From Actinopolyspora xinjiangensis (GTDB lineage: Bacteria > Actinomycetota > Actinomycetes > Mycobacteriales > Pseudonocardiaceae), in assembly GCF_900104475.1 (NCBI RefSeq), contig NZ_FNJR01000001.1:359629-423628 (forward strand): a stretch of DNA of 64,000 bases, read 5' to 3'. A program made the translations under genes and the position numbers. Below are positions 34,952-43,249 of the stretch, one piece after another (position 1 is the stretch's first letter; every line of letters starts with the position of its first letter). The notes beneath the pieces were generated by a model. It made no database searches. It saw nothing but the letters and a program-made list of their open reading frames with translations, and was not told the origin of the DNA.

Positions 34952-34967
34952 CCCCCCCCCCCCCCCC
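34952..34967. repeat. Homopolymer of 16 C
   Basis: An uninterrupted run of 16 C bases follows the DUF397 remnant. Its length may be misassembled or variable between cells; it lies outside any recognised gene. Confidence 0.8.
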
Positions 34968-35050
34968 GACGCACCGAGGGCGTTTTCGCGCCGCAGGGGC
35001 CTGTCCACTGTGGTCGTTGTGTGTGGCGGATGTGGGACAGACTCCGCTGG

Positions 35051-35261
35051 GATCCATCCCCGCATGCGCGGGGCCTACCGGATCACACCACCGCCTGCAC
35101 CGGACAGCACGGGTCCATCCCCGCATGCGCGGGGCCTACAAATACGTCAAGCAGATCGGCTGGCTGATGGCAGGTCCATCCCCGCATGCGCGGGGCCTAC
35201 GGCTAGTCGGAGTAGCGTAAACAACGTTTCACCGGTCCATCCCCGCATGCGCGGGGCCTAC
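35051..35261 (-). CRISPR. Type I-E CRISPR array, 4 repeats and 3 spacers
   Basis: Repeats of 28 bp at 35051-35078, 35112-35139, 35173-35200 and 35234-35261 flank three 33-bp spacers (35079-35111, 35140-35172, 35201-35233), giving an exact 61-bp period. The last three repeats are identical; the first has GATCC instead of GGTCC. Read on the minus strand the repeat begins GTAGGCCCCGCGCATGCGGG and ends GATGGACC, the type I-E hairpin repeat. The variant repeat at the left end suggests that this is the old end and the leader is to the right. No cas gene is in the window. Confidence 0.93.
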
Positions 35262-35330
35262 TTGTTGACCTGCGATCTTAACAGCGCTTTCCCGCTGTGG
35301 GAATCACTTTCGCTCCGGCAGTAGCGCTCC
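35262..35330 (-). promoter_or_regulatory. Probable CRISPR leader
   Basis: The segment right of the last repeat is less GC-rich than its surroundings and lies upstream of the array in the direction inferred from the repeat polarity and the degenerate far repeat. It contains AACAGCG...CGCTGT-type complementarity (35280-35300). Confidence 0.4.
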
Positions 35331-35484
35331 CCGACCGTCCCGTGACGAGTGACCGGCAACTCCGCACCGACCCCTCCCCCCGTCGGCGTCTCCCGGGAAA
35401 CATCCCGAGCCCTGGTTGACGGCGGGACTCGATCCGTCGGATCGCTTTCCGGGGAACACCTCAGCAGCGGATCACGGTGACCGG

Positions 35485-35820
35485 TCAGGCCGCCTCCACC
35501 GGCTCGACCGCCCGGTTCACAGCGCGAGCGAAGTCGGTCCGCGCCAGATCCACCCGCAACCACCCCCGCGGCGGCAGCGGCGTCATCGACGCTTCCTCGA
35601 TCGCCCCCATCAGTCCCAGCACCCCGGCGGCGCTGGACGTGTCCACCTGCTCGGCGAGGCCGACCACGTCCCGCCACGGCTGGACCGTCTCCTCGGTGAG
35701 CACGATCTCCCGAACGCACGACAGCAGCGCGTGCAGCTCCATCGTCGTGCCCTCCGGAACGTGCTCCCGCTCTTCGAGCAGCCCCTTCGCCTTCACCACG
35801 TCTTCCCTGGGGGTCGCCAT
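35485..35820 (-). CDS. Hypothetical helical protein
   Basis: A 111-residue soluble, mostly helical protein: ATPREDVVKAKGLLEEREHV at the start, MELHALLSCVREIVLTEETVQPWRDVVGLAEQ (split over residues 28-58), AGVLGLMGAIEEAS, then WLRVDLARTDFARAVNRAVEP. No family was recognised. The ATG at 35820 is used; a GTG three codons upstream is possible, and neither has a strong ribosome-binding site. It lies next to the CRISPR leader, but nothing in its sequence links it to Cas function. Confidence 0.55.
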   Translation of the reverse strand: MATPREDVVKAKGLLEEREHVPEGTTMELHALLSCVREIVLTEETVQPWRDVVGLAEQVDTSSAAGVLGLMGAIEEASMTPLPPRGWLRVDLARTDFARAVNRAVEPVEAA

Positions 35821-36385
35821 AGCACTCACACTAGCGGTCTCTCGCTGCCCGCACGGACGGCCTCGCCGCCCCTCGGGACATGCCACCGGGGGCGAGCTCG
35901 CCCCCGCTCGCCCCTCGAACCGCACCACTGGCCACACACGGGGCAGTTGGGCCGTTCGTCGCCGCTCGTCCCGCTACCTCCGCCCTGATCCCCTTCCGAG
36001 TCCTGATCCCTCTTCCGAGCCCCGCCCACCAGCCGACAGCGGGGAACCACCGGGCGGCTGAGAGCACTCCCGGCGACGAACGTCGTACCGACCCCACCCC
36101 GCGATCGCCCTCGTACGTCCCGTTGGGACCACACGGCCGTCCGCTCGCACGGCCCGGCACCGGACTCCGGGAAACCGACGGTGCCGGGCCGCGTACCACG
36201 GGGGCACGCGGACCCGCCGGAACGCGGGACACGGGAGTCGAGCGCGGAGCGACCTCGTCACGCGGCTAGCCACTCACCGGCCGGTCCGACGCGGCCGAGG
36301 CGCCCGCCCCGAGCACCCGCACCAGTTCCGCCGTGCCTCCCGGAAGGGCCGACAACGTCCTGCCCGCCCCACTAGACTGCCGATC
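35821..36385. other. Right flank of the island, no gene recognised
   Basis: 565 bp of very GC-rich sequence. Several frames are open on both strands, but all translate to Arg/Pro/Gly-rich strings without starts or motifs. The PhzF-family gene begins directly after it. Confidence 0.45.
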
Positions 36386-37168
36386 ATGCGCGGTTACCTC
36401 GTGGACTCCTTCACCGACACCCCGATGAGCGGCAACCCGGCCGGGGTGGTCCTACTCGACGAACCGGCCGATGCGGCCTGGATGCAGGCGGTGGCGGCCG
36501 AGTTCAACCAGAGCGAGACCGCCTTCGTGGTCGCCGGGGGCGACGAGAACTCCGCCAAACCGCTGCGCTGGTTCAGCCCCACCACCGAGGTGGACCTGTG
36601 CGGGCACGCCACGCTGGCCACCGCACACGTGCTGGCCGGTTCGCAGCGATTCGACACCCGCGGCGGCGAGCTGCGCTGCGAAGTGACCGCCGACGGCACG
36701 GTGGAGATGGACTTTCCGCTGCGGCCGAACGAACCCGCCGAGGACGTCTCCGTCACAGCCGCGCTCGGTGACGTCTCCCCGGAGCGGGTGATTGCCGTGG
36801 CCCGCAGCGGCACCGATCTGCTCGTTCAGCTCGACGACGCCGGACTGGTGCGCGAGCTGCGGCCCGACCTCTCGGAAGTGCCGCGCATCACCGAACGCGG
36901 GATGATCGTCACCGCCGCGAGCGATCGGCCGGACCGGGACTTCGTCAGCAGGTTCTTCGCCCCCGCCGTGGGGGTTCCCGAAGACCCGGTCACCGGTTCG
37001 GCGCACTGCTCGCTGGCCCCGTGGTGGGCGGAGCGGCTGGGACGCGCGGAGCTGGTGGGCGAGCAGGTCTCCTCGCGCGGCGGAACGGTACGGGCCCGGC
37101 TGCGAGGACAGCGGGTGGGGCTGGGAGGCCGGGCTGTCACGGTGTTGGAAGCGACGCTGACGGCGTGA
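36386..37168 (+). CDS. PhzF-family isomerase-like protein
   Basis: A 260-residue enzyme of the PhzF/diaminopimelate-epimerase fold. GYLVDSFTDTPMSGNPAGVV opens the first half, and the proposed catalytic Glu is in NQSETAFV (residue 45). CGHATLATAHVL and the second-half signature DPVTGSAHCSLAPWWAERLG follow. Except for phenazine producers, family members have unknown substrates; no phenazine genes are nearby. The ATG at 36386 lacks a strong ribosome-binding site but gives the correct family N-terminus. Confidence 0.92.
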   Translation: MRGYLVDSFTDTPMSGNPAGVVLLDEPADAAWMQAVAAEFNQSETAFVVAGGDENSAKPLRWFSPTTEVDLCGHATLATAHVLAGSQRFDTRGGELRCEVTADGTVEMDFPLRPNEPAEDVSVTAALGDVSPERVIAVARSGTDLLVQLDDAGLVRELRPDLSEVPRITERGMIVTAASDRPDRDFVSRFFAPAVGVPEDPVTGSAHCSLAPWWAERLGRAELVGEQVSSRGGTVRARLRGQRVGLGGRAVTVLEATLTA

Positions 37169-37258
37169 GAGGCCCTCGGCACCGAAAGCGGGGAAGCACT
37201 CGCGGAATTGGGGGACTTCCCCGAACCGGAACGGCCGACGACCTGGCAACGTGGTGTC

Positions 37259-37660
37259 ATGCGACTGCTGCTCAACATCGTCTGGTTGGTGCTCAGCGGC
37301 CTCTGGATGGCGATCGGCTACGCCTTCGCCGGGGTGGTGCTGTGCGTGACGATCATCGGGATACCGTTCGGGATCGCCTCGTTCCGAATGGCGAACTTCG
37401 CGCTGTGGCCGTTCGGGCGGCGACTGGTCGACGAACGGGGCTCGGGGGCGCTCTCGGCGATCGGCAACGTGCTGTGGATCATCCTGGCCGGTTGGTGGCT
37501 GGCACTGGGACACATCACCACGGGAGTGCTGATGTGCCTGACGATCATCGGGATACCGCTGGGAATCGCCAGCTTCAAGCTCGTCCCCGTGTCGCTGGTG
37601 CCGCTGGGCAAGCGGATCGTGGACACCGACGACGCCAACGCGCTGGTGCCGCGCCGGTGA
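37259..37660 (+). CDS. yccF: YccF-domain membrane protein
   Basis: A 133-residue membrane protein with two homologous halves, each with a Trp/Leu-rich helix followed by the YccF motif: LCVTIIGIPFGIASFRMANFALWPFG and LMCLTIIGIPLGIASFKLVPVSLVPLG. Function unknown. The ATG at 37259 starts MRLLLNIVWLVLSG, the normal beginning; the frame is open further upstream. A homologue (Rv0870c) lies next to moaA2 in M. tuberculosis, matching the molybdenum-gene neighbourhood here. Confidence 0.9.
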   Translation: MRLLLNIVWLVLSGLWMAIGYAFAGVVLCVTIIGIPFGIASFRMANFALWPFGRRLVDERGSGALSAIGNVLWIILAGWWLALGHITTGVLMCLTIIGIPLGIASFKLVPVSLVPLGKRIVDTDDANALVPRR

Positions 37661-37912
37661 CCGACAACCCCGACGCCGCTGGGCCCCGGCGTCACGAACC
37701 GCCCGGACGGCCGCCGGAAACGGAGAAGCACCGCGGCACCCGACAGGCCGCGGAAGCACCCGAACCCCGGCGGCGGGGACGACGCCGCGACGACCGTTGC
37801 CGCTCGCGTGCGCGGGGTTCCACCACGTGCGCTACCGGGAGGAGGCCCGACGCCGCACGAGCCCGACGCGGCGCGGGTCCTCTCCCACGAAGTCCCCTGC
37901 CGGAACTCCGCT

Positions 37913-37949
37913 CCGGTGCTCCGGCCGGGGAGATCGGCCGGAGCACCGG
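37913..37949 (-). terminator. Perfect 14-bp hairpin ending the mod operon
   Basis: CCGGTGCTCCGGCC (37913-37926) pairs with GGCCGGAGCACCGG (37936-37949). It lies immediately after the stop of the HAD gene, the last gene of the minus-strand mod operon. Confidence 0.8.
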
Positions 37950-37950
37950 C

Positions 37951-38742
37951 TCAGTCGAAGGGGTGCTCGACGCGCCCGGCCAGATCCGCCACCGAGTCGA
38001 TGACCTTGGTGGGGCGGTACGGGAAGCGCTCGGCGGTGTCGCGATCCGAGATCCCGGACAGCACCAGGATCGTCTGCAACCCCGACTCCAACCCGGAGCG
38101 GACATCGGTGTCCATCCGGTCGCCGATCATCAGGGTGTTCTCCGAATGGGCCTTGAGCTCCCGCAACGCCGAACGCATCATCAGCGGGTTCGGTTTGCCC
38201 ACGTAGTAGGGCGCGTGCCCGGTCACCCGCTCGATGAGGGCGGCCACCGCTCCCGTGGCGGGCAGCGTTCCCTCCCGGCTGGGGCCCTTCTCGTCCGGGT
38301 TGGTGGCGATGAACCGGGCCCCGCCCTCGACGAGCCGGATGGCCTTGGTGATCGCCTCGAAGCTGTAGGTCCGGGTCTCACCGAGCACCACGTAGTCCGG
38401 ATCGCGGTCGGTGAGCACGTAGCCGATGTCGTGCAGCGCCGTGGTCAGTCCGGACTCGCCCACCACGTACGCCGAACCACCGGGCCGCTGCTGGTCCAGG
38501 AACTGGGCGGTGGCCAGCGCTGAGGTCCAGATCGCCGACTCCGGCACGTCCAGCCCGCTGAGGTGCAGCCGGGCCCGCAGGTCGCGCCTGGTGTAGACGG
38601 AATTGTTGGTGAACACCAGGAAGGGCAACCCGTGTTCGTGCAGATCGGCCAGGAAGGCGTCCGCGCCGGGAACCATGTGTTCCTCGTGCACGAGCACGCC
38701 GTCCATGTCCATCAAGTAAGTCCAGGGAGATACCTCAGTCAC
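37951..38742 (-). CDS. HAD-superfamily IIA (NagD-like) phosphatase
   Basis: A 263-residue phosphatase. Motif I is LMDMDGVLVHEE with the nucleophile and acid Asp, motif II FLVFTNNSVYTRRD, Lys motif III VGKPNPLMM, and motif IV MIGDRMDTDVRSG. A C2b cap sits between II and III. Relatives dephosphorylate sugar phosphates or nucleotides; the substrate is not known. The GTG at 38742 gives an MTEVSPWTYLMDMDG start as in related actinobacterial proteins; an ATG at 38757 overlapping modC is the alternative. It is the last gene of the mod operon, 8 bp after modC, but has no known link to molybdate. Confidence 0.88.
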   Translation of the reverse strand: MTEVSPWTYLMDMDGVLVHEEHMVPGADAFLADLHEHGLPFLVFTNNSVYTRRDLRARLHLSGLDVPESAIWTSALATAQFLDQQRPGGSAYVVGESGLTTALHDIGYVLTDRDPDYVVLGETRTYSFEAITKAIRLVEGGARFIATNPDEKGPSREGTLPATGAVAALIERVTGHAPYYVGKPNPLMMRSALRELKAHSENTLMIGDRMDTDVRSGLESGLQTILVLSGISDRDTAERFPYRPTKVIDSVADLAGRVEHPFD

Positions 38743-38749
38743 CCCCCGA

Positions 38750-39922
38750 TCATCCATCGGAGACCGGGTGTATGGCCACTTCGGTGGCCTTGACGGCGAA
38801 GAAGACCTCGTCACCCACCCGCAGTCCCAGCTCGGCCACGGCGGCGGGGGTGACGTCGGCCGCCAGCGCGGTCTCCGGCTCGCTGGGATCGGTCTCGCCG
38901 CGCAGGCGGATCGCGTCGCCACGGGGCTCCATGCCGACCAGCCGTACCGGGATCGCGTTGCGGGGACTGCCCTCCGGCACCTCGCGGTGCACCGCCACGG
39001 CGGTCGGCGGGAACACCGCGGCGGCGGGCTCGCCCCGCCCGGCCGGTTCGACGACGCCGCCGTGGACCACCCCACCTCGCGGCGTCTCCACGGAGTCACC
39101 GGCGGCGCTGCCGTTGACCAGGTTGAGCCCGGCGATCCGGGCGGTGAAGGCGGTCCTGGGGCGGGCCAGCACCCTGCGGGTCCTGCCCTGCTCGACCACG
39201 CCGCCCCGGTCCAGCACCACCACCCGGTCGGCCAGCACCACGGCGTCGAGCACGTCGTGGGTCACCAGCACGCAGGGACTTCGTTGCTCTCCCAGCACCC
39301 GGCGCAGCAGTCCACGCATGGCGGGAGCGGTGGCCACGTCCAAGGCGGACAGCGGCTCGTCGAGCAGCAGCAGTTCCGGATCGGCGGCCAGCGCCCGGGC
39401 CAGCGCCACCCGTTGTGCCTGCCCGCCGGAGAGCTCGGCGGGTCTGCGGTCGGACAGCTCACCGGTATCGGTGCGCCGCAGCCACTCCAGGGCGGCGCGC
39501 CGCGCGGGCCTCCTGCGGACCCCGGCCGTGCGCAGCCCGAAGGCCACGTTGTCCAGCGCCGTGAGGTGGGGGAACAGCACGGCCCGCTGCGCGAGCAGCC
39601 CGACACCTCGGCGGTGGGTGGGCACGTCGATCCGACGTTCGGTGTCCAGCCAGGTGCGGCCGTCCAGACTCACCCGGCCGCGCTCCGGGCGCACGGAGCC
39701 GGTCAGCGCCGTGAGCAGGGTGGACTTGCCCGCTCCGTTGGGGCCGAGCACGGCAAGCACCTCACCCGGCCGCACCCGACAGGCCATGTCGAGCGTGAAA
39801 TCGCCGCGCCGCAGCCGCACCTCGGCCGTCAGCCCGGTCGGCCCGTGCCCGGACGCCGGGGCGACGGCCTCCCGCGAGGAGCGGCCGGTCGCGGAGGTCG
39901 CGTCGTCGGTGTGCTCAGCCAC
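38750..39922 (-). CDS. modC: Molybdate ABC transporter ATP-binding protein
   Basis: A 390-residue ATPase. Walker A is GPNGAGKST, followed by a Q-loop region LLAQRAVLFPHLT, ABC signature LSGGQAQR, Walker B LLLLDEPLSALD and switch His in LVTHDV. The C-terminal 130 residues contain a TOBE/Mop-like part (LVGMEPRGDAIRLRG, VFFAVKATEVAI), the molybdate-sensing type of domain. It overlaps modB by 8 bp. The 30-residue N-terminal tail is acidic and unstructured. The HAD phosphatase follows directly. Confidence 0.94.
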   Translation of the reverse strand: MAEHTDDATSATGRSSREAVAPASGHGPTGLTAEVRLRRGDFTLDMACRVRPGEVLAVLGPNGAGKSTLLTALTGSVRPERGRVSLDGRTWLDTERRIDVPTHRRGVGLLAQRAVLFPHLTALDNVAFGLRTAGVRRRPARRAALEWLRRTDTGELSDRRPAELSGGQAQRVALARALAADPELLLLDEPLSALDVATAPAMRGLLRRVLGEQRSPCVLVTHDVLDAVVLADRVVVLDRGGVVEQGRTRRVLARPRTAFTARIAGLNLVNGSAAGDSVETPRGGVVHGGVVEPAGRGEPAAAVFPPTAVAVHREVPEGSPRNAIPVRLVGMEPRGDAIRLRGETDPSEPETALAADVTPAAVAELGLRVGDEVFFAVKATEVAIHPVSDG

Positions 39923-40760
39923 GTCCCTCCACCGCCTTCGGTCGTGCGACGAGGATGACCAGCAGCGCTATCGCCACCAGCAGCAGCGACATCGCCACCG
40001 CCGCGTCCACGTCGGCCTGCGCCTCGGTGTAGATGGCCAGCGGCAGCGTCCTGGTGGTGCCGCGCAGGCTCCCCGCGAAGGTGATGGTGGCGCCGAACTC
40101 GCCCAGCGCGCGTGCGAAGGTGAGCACCAGACCGGACCCCAGTGCCGGAAGCAGCATGGGCAGCGTGACGCGTCGGAAGGTCAGCCACGGCCCGGCCCCG
40201 AGGGTGGCCGAGACCCGCTCGTACTCGGTTCCCGCCGCGCGCAGCGCCCCCTCCAGGCTCACCACCAGGAACGGCATCGCCACGAAGGTCTGCGCCAGCA
40301 CCACGGCCGCGGTGGTGTAGGGCAGGCTCAGCCCGAACCAGTCGCGCAGCGGCCCTCCCAGCGGTCCGGTGCGTCCCAGCAGGTAGAGCAGTGCGAGCCC
40401 GCCGACCACCGGGGGTAGCACCAGCGGCAGCAGCACGCAGCCGCGCACGAACCGGAGTCCCGGGAATCGGGAGCGCGCCAGCACGACCGCCAACGGTCCA
40501 CCGAGCAGCAGCGCCAGCAGGGTGGCGGCCAGCGCGGTGCGCACCGACAGCCCCAGCGCGGTCAACGCGGCCGGGCCGGTCAGCAGGGTGGGCAGCCGGG
40601 CCGGATCGACGCGGGCGAACAGGCCGAGCACCGGCAGCACGATCAGCGCCAGCGCCAGCAGGGCGGGCAACCGGAGCGGCAGCGGCACTCCGACGGGGCG
40701 TTCCCCCTCGCGTGCGCGGCGGGGAACCAGGCGGCCGAGCGGTGGAGCCGAGCCCCTCAC
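39915..40760 (-). CDS. modB: Molybdate ABC transporter permease
   Basis: A 281-residue membrane protein with about six helices. The EAA loop that contacts the ATPase is at SATLGAGPWLTFRRVTLPML. GEFGATITFAG is a ModB/CysT signature. It starts with a GTG overlapping the modA stop (GTGA) and ends overlapping modC, so modA, modB and modC are translationally coupled. The first 28 residues are a basic extension without membrane character. Confidence 0.94.
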   Translation of the reverse strand: MRGSAPPLGRLVPRRAREGERPVGVPLPLRLPALLALALIVLPVLGLFARVDPARLPTLLTGPAALTALGLSVRTALAATLLALLLGGPLAVVLARSRFPGLRFVRGCVLLPLVLPPVVGGLALLYLLGRTGPLGGPLRDWFGLSLPYTTAAVVLAQTFVAMPFLVVSLEGALRAAGTEYERVSATLGAGPWLTFRRVTLPMLLPALGSGLVLTFARALGEFGATITFAGSLRGTTRTLPLAIYTEAQADVDAAVAMSLLLVAIALLVILVARPKAVEGRG

Positions 40761-41521
40761 GGCGCACCGAAGCCGTACTCGTCGAGGATCTCGCGCCCCC
40801 GCTCCCCGCGCACGAACTCGACGAACCGTTCGGCCAGTTCGGGGTGCTCGGAGGCGGCGAGCTCGGCGATCGGGTACTCGTTGGTCACCTCGTCGGCGGC
40901 GGGGAAGTCAACCACCTCGACCTCGTCACCGGCGGATTCGGCGTCGGTGACGTAGACCAGTCCGGCGTCGGCCTCGCCCGCGACGACCTTGTGCAGCACG
41001 TCCTTGACGTCGTTCTCCTCGCTGACCGGACTCAACTCCACCCCCGAGGCGGACTCGACCCGCTCGGTGGCCGAGCCGCAGGGCACCCGGGGCGCGCAGA
41101 CCACCACCGAAGTGTCGGGGTCGGCGAGGTCGGCGAACGACTCGACCCCGGCCGGGTTGTCCGGTGGGACCACCACGGTCAGCCGGTTGGTGGCGAAGGG
41201 TCGAGGTTGTCCGGCGAGCGCGTCGGCACGTCGGACCTTGGTCATCATCTCCTCATTGGCCGAGGCGAACACGTCGCCGCCGCTGCCCTGCCTGATCTGT
41301 TCGGCCAGCAGCGAGGAGCCCTGGAAGTTGAACCGGACGTCGATCCCGGGGTTGTTCCGGGAGAACTCGTCCCCGATCGCACGGAAGGACTCGGTCAGTG
41401 AGGCCGCCGCCAGGACCGTCAGGGTCCGTTGCCCGCTCCCTCCCGCGCCGCAACCGGTCACCAGCGACAGCAGGACGGTCAACACCGCCACCGCCCCGCC
41501 CCCGCGACGTGCGTGGTTCAT
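40757..41521 (-). CDS. modA: Molybdate-binding lipoprotein
   Basis: A 254-residue periplasm-side binding protein of the molybdate importer. A lipoprotein signal ends VTGC at about residue 24. The mature part has VLAAASLTESF with the oxyanion-binding Ser, FQGSSLLAEQIRQGSGGDVFASAN, and GEADAGLVYVTDAES. The ATG has GGAGGT 8 nt upstream and overlaps the stop of the regulator gene (ATGA). Confidence 0.94.
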   Translation of the reverse strand: MNHARRGGGAVAVLTVLLSLVTGCGAGGSGQRTLTVLAAASLTESFRAIGDEFSRNNPGIDVRFNFQGSSLLAEQIRQGSGGDVFASANEEMMTKVRRADALAGQPRPFATNRLTVVVPPDNPAGVESFADLADPDTSVVVCAPRVPCGSATERVESASGVELSPVSEENDVKDVLHKVVAGEADAGLVYVTDAESAGDEVEVVDFPAADEVTNEYPIAELAASEHPELAERFVEFVRGERGREILDEYGFGAP

Positions 41522-41931
41522 CGCCCACCTCCGGGCTTCTCGACCACCACGGCCGTGGACTTGACCACGGCCACAGCCAGCACCCCGGGGCGGAGACCGA
41601 GGTCGTTGACCGCTTCGGTGCTCAGCAGCGAGACCACTCGCTGCGAACCGCACTGCAGCTCGACCTGCGACATGACGGTGTCCGAGACGACCTCGGTGAC
41701 CAGACCGACGAACCGGTTGCGCGCGGAGCGCTCGATCCCGGAGGGGTCGCGGGCGGACCTGGCTCTGGCACGGGCGAACTCGGCCAGCGCTGCTCCCTCC
41801 ACCACCAGGCGCCCGGAGCCGTCCGACTCGGCCGGTAGTTGGGTCGCGTCGATCCAGCGGCGGACGGTGTCGTCGCTGACGCCGAGCAGCTCCGCCGCTT
41901 CCGAAACACGATACTGCGGCACGGGACTCAC
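41518..41931 (-). CDS. Mop-domain regulator with excisionase/MerR-type HTH
   Basis: A 137-residue protein. The N-terminal helix-turn-helix (YRVSEAAELLGVSDDTVRRWID, split over residues 6-28) is of the excisionase/MerR type. The C-terminal single TOBE/Mop domain (about 70-133: NRFVGLVTEVVSDTVMSQVELQ, GVLAVAVVKSTAVVVEKP) binds molybdate in related proteins. Most likely it senses molybdate and controls the mod operon, of which it is the first gene, and perhaps the divergent moaA. Start GTG at 41931; a second GTG lies three codons later. Confidence 0.88.
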   Translation of the reverse strand: MSPVPQYRVSEAAELLGVSDDTVRRWIDATQLPAESDGSGRLVVEGAALAEFARARARSARDPSGIERSARNRFVGLVTEVVSDTVMSQVELQCGSQRVVSLLSTEAVNDLGLRPGVLAVAVVKSTAVVVEKPGGGR

Positions 41932-42107
41932 ACTAGGACCGTGAATGCGTCCCGATCCAGGGGTTTCGTTCCGCACACACGGAGCCGATCCGATTTCGTG
42001 TTTTTCTCCGAACTCGAGCCGGGGCGGGCATTACCGATTGAGCTCACCGGAACAAAACGCGCTCGAACGATCGAATCAGCCCCGCCTCGGCGGTTACGCT
42101 GAACGGT
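41932..42107. promoter_or_regulatory. Divergent promoter region of mod operon and moaA
   Basis: These 176 bp separate the molybdate regulator and moaA. An unusually T-rich patch (GTGTTTTTCTCC, 42000-42011) and the pair GAGCTC/GATCGA repeats lie in it. No ModE-type palindrome was recognised, but both promoters and any molybdate operator must be here. Confidence 0.5.
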
Positions 42108-43166
42108 GTGACTTCCGTGGACCTGGGCATCCCGGTCGCCCGCCGGACGATCGACACGTCGGCGCGTCCGGATACGCCGTACCTGGTCGACCGCTTCGGA
42201 CGGGTCGCGACCGACCTGCGGGTGTCCCTGATAGACAAGTGCAATCTGCGCTGCACCTACTGCATGCCCGCCGAGGGCCTGCCGTGGATGAAGCGGTCCG
42301 AGATGCTCGACACCGCGGAGATGATCCGGCTCATCGAACTCGCGGTGCGGGAGCTCGGGGTGACCAACGTCCGCTTCACCGGCGGTGAGCCGCTGTTGCG
42401 GCAGGATCTGGTGGACATCATCACCGCGACCAGTTCGCTGCCCGGCTCCCCCAGGACCTCGCTGACCACCAACGGCATCAATCTCGGCAGGTTCGCCGGC
42501 CAACTCGCGGCCGCCGGTCTCGACCGAGTGAACATCTCGCTGGACACACTGGACCGGGAGACGTTCCACCGGTTGACGCGCCGGGACAGGTTCGACGACG
42601 TGCTCGACGGGTTGCGCGCGGCCAAGGAGGCCGGGCTGGAACCGGTCAAGGTCAACGCCGTACTGCTGCGCGACGTCAACGACCACGAGGCCCGGGACCT
42701 GCTGCGATACTGCCTGGAGCGGGACTACCAGTTGCGGTTCATCGAGCAGATGCCGCTGGACCCGCAGCACGGCTGGGACCGGGCGGAGATGATCACCGCG
42801 GACGAGATCCTGCGGATGCTGGGCGAGGAGTTCGCCCTCACGCCGTACAGCGCCGAGCGCGGTTCGGCACCGGCGGAACGCTGGCTCGTCGACGGCGGCC
42901 CGGCCACGGTGGGTGTGATCGGGTCGGTGACTCGCCCGTTCTGCGCCACGTGCGACCGCACGAGGCTGACCGCCGACGGGCAGCTGCGTTCCTGCCTGTT
43001 CTCCCAGACCGAGACCAACCTGCGTGACCCGATGCGGGAAGGCGCCGACGACGAGGAGCTCGCCCGGCTGTGGCGGGAGACCATGTGGGCCAAGGCGGCC
43101 GGTCACGGGATGGATGAGGAGGGCTTCGCACAGCCTTCCCGCCCGATGAGCTCGATCGGTGGTTAG
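42108..43166 (+). CDS. moaA: GTP 3',8-cyclase (MoaA)
   Basis: Radical-SAM enzyme of the first step of molybdopterin synthesis; 352 residues. The N-terminal 4Fe-4S cysteines are C45, C49 and C52 in KCNLRCTYCMP. The C-terminal cluster is in FCATCDRTRLTADGQLRSCLF. The GGEPLL and NGI(N)L SAM/GTP blocks are present, and the essential Gly-Gly ends the protein (SSIGG). The GTG start has a weak ribosome-binding site. With MoaC (46800) it makes cyclic pyranopterin monophosphate. Confidence 0.97.
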   Translation: MTSVDLGIPVARRTIDTSARPDTPYLVDRFGRVATDLRVSLIDKCNLRCTYCMPAEGLPWMKRSEMLDTAEMIRLIELAVRELGVTNVRFTGGEPLLRQDLVDIITATSSLPGSPRTSLTTNGINLGRFAGQLAAAGLDRVNISLDTLDRETFHRLTRRDRFDDVLDGLRAAKEAGLEPVKVNAVLLRDVNDHEARDLLRYCLERDYQLRFIEQMPLDPQHGWDRAEMITADEILRMLGEEFALTPYSAERGSAPAERWLVDGGPATVGVIGSVTRPFCATCDRTRLTADGQLRSCLFSQTETNLRDPMREGADDEELARLWRETMWAKAAGHGMDEEGFAQPSRPMSSIGG

Positions 43167-43249
43167 AACCTCTCGCGGCTCGGCCCGGTGGTCGGTGGTG
43201 GAACCGCACGGGCCGAGCCGACACAGCGCCCGAAAGGACTCCTCGGCCG

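Noticed and set aside
35140-35172. Possible self-targeting of spacer 2 against sodA (both contain TACGTCAAGCAG)
   Set aside because: The match stops after 12 bases, so it is a chance match in coding-like sequence.
31461-35261. Island as a complete integrative element
   Set aside because: No integrase, excisionase, replication or transfer gene and no tRNA attachment site was found; only an RHH gene and small cargo genes are present.
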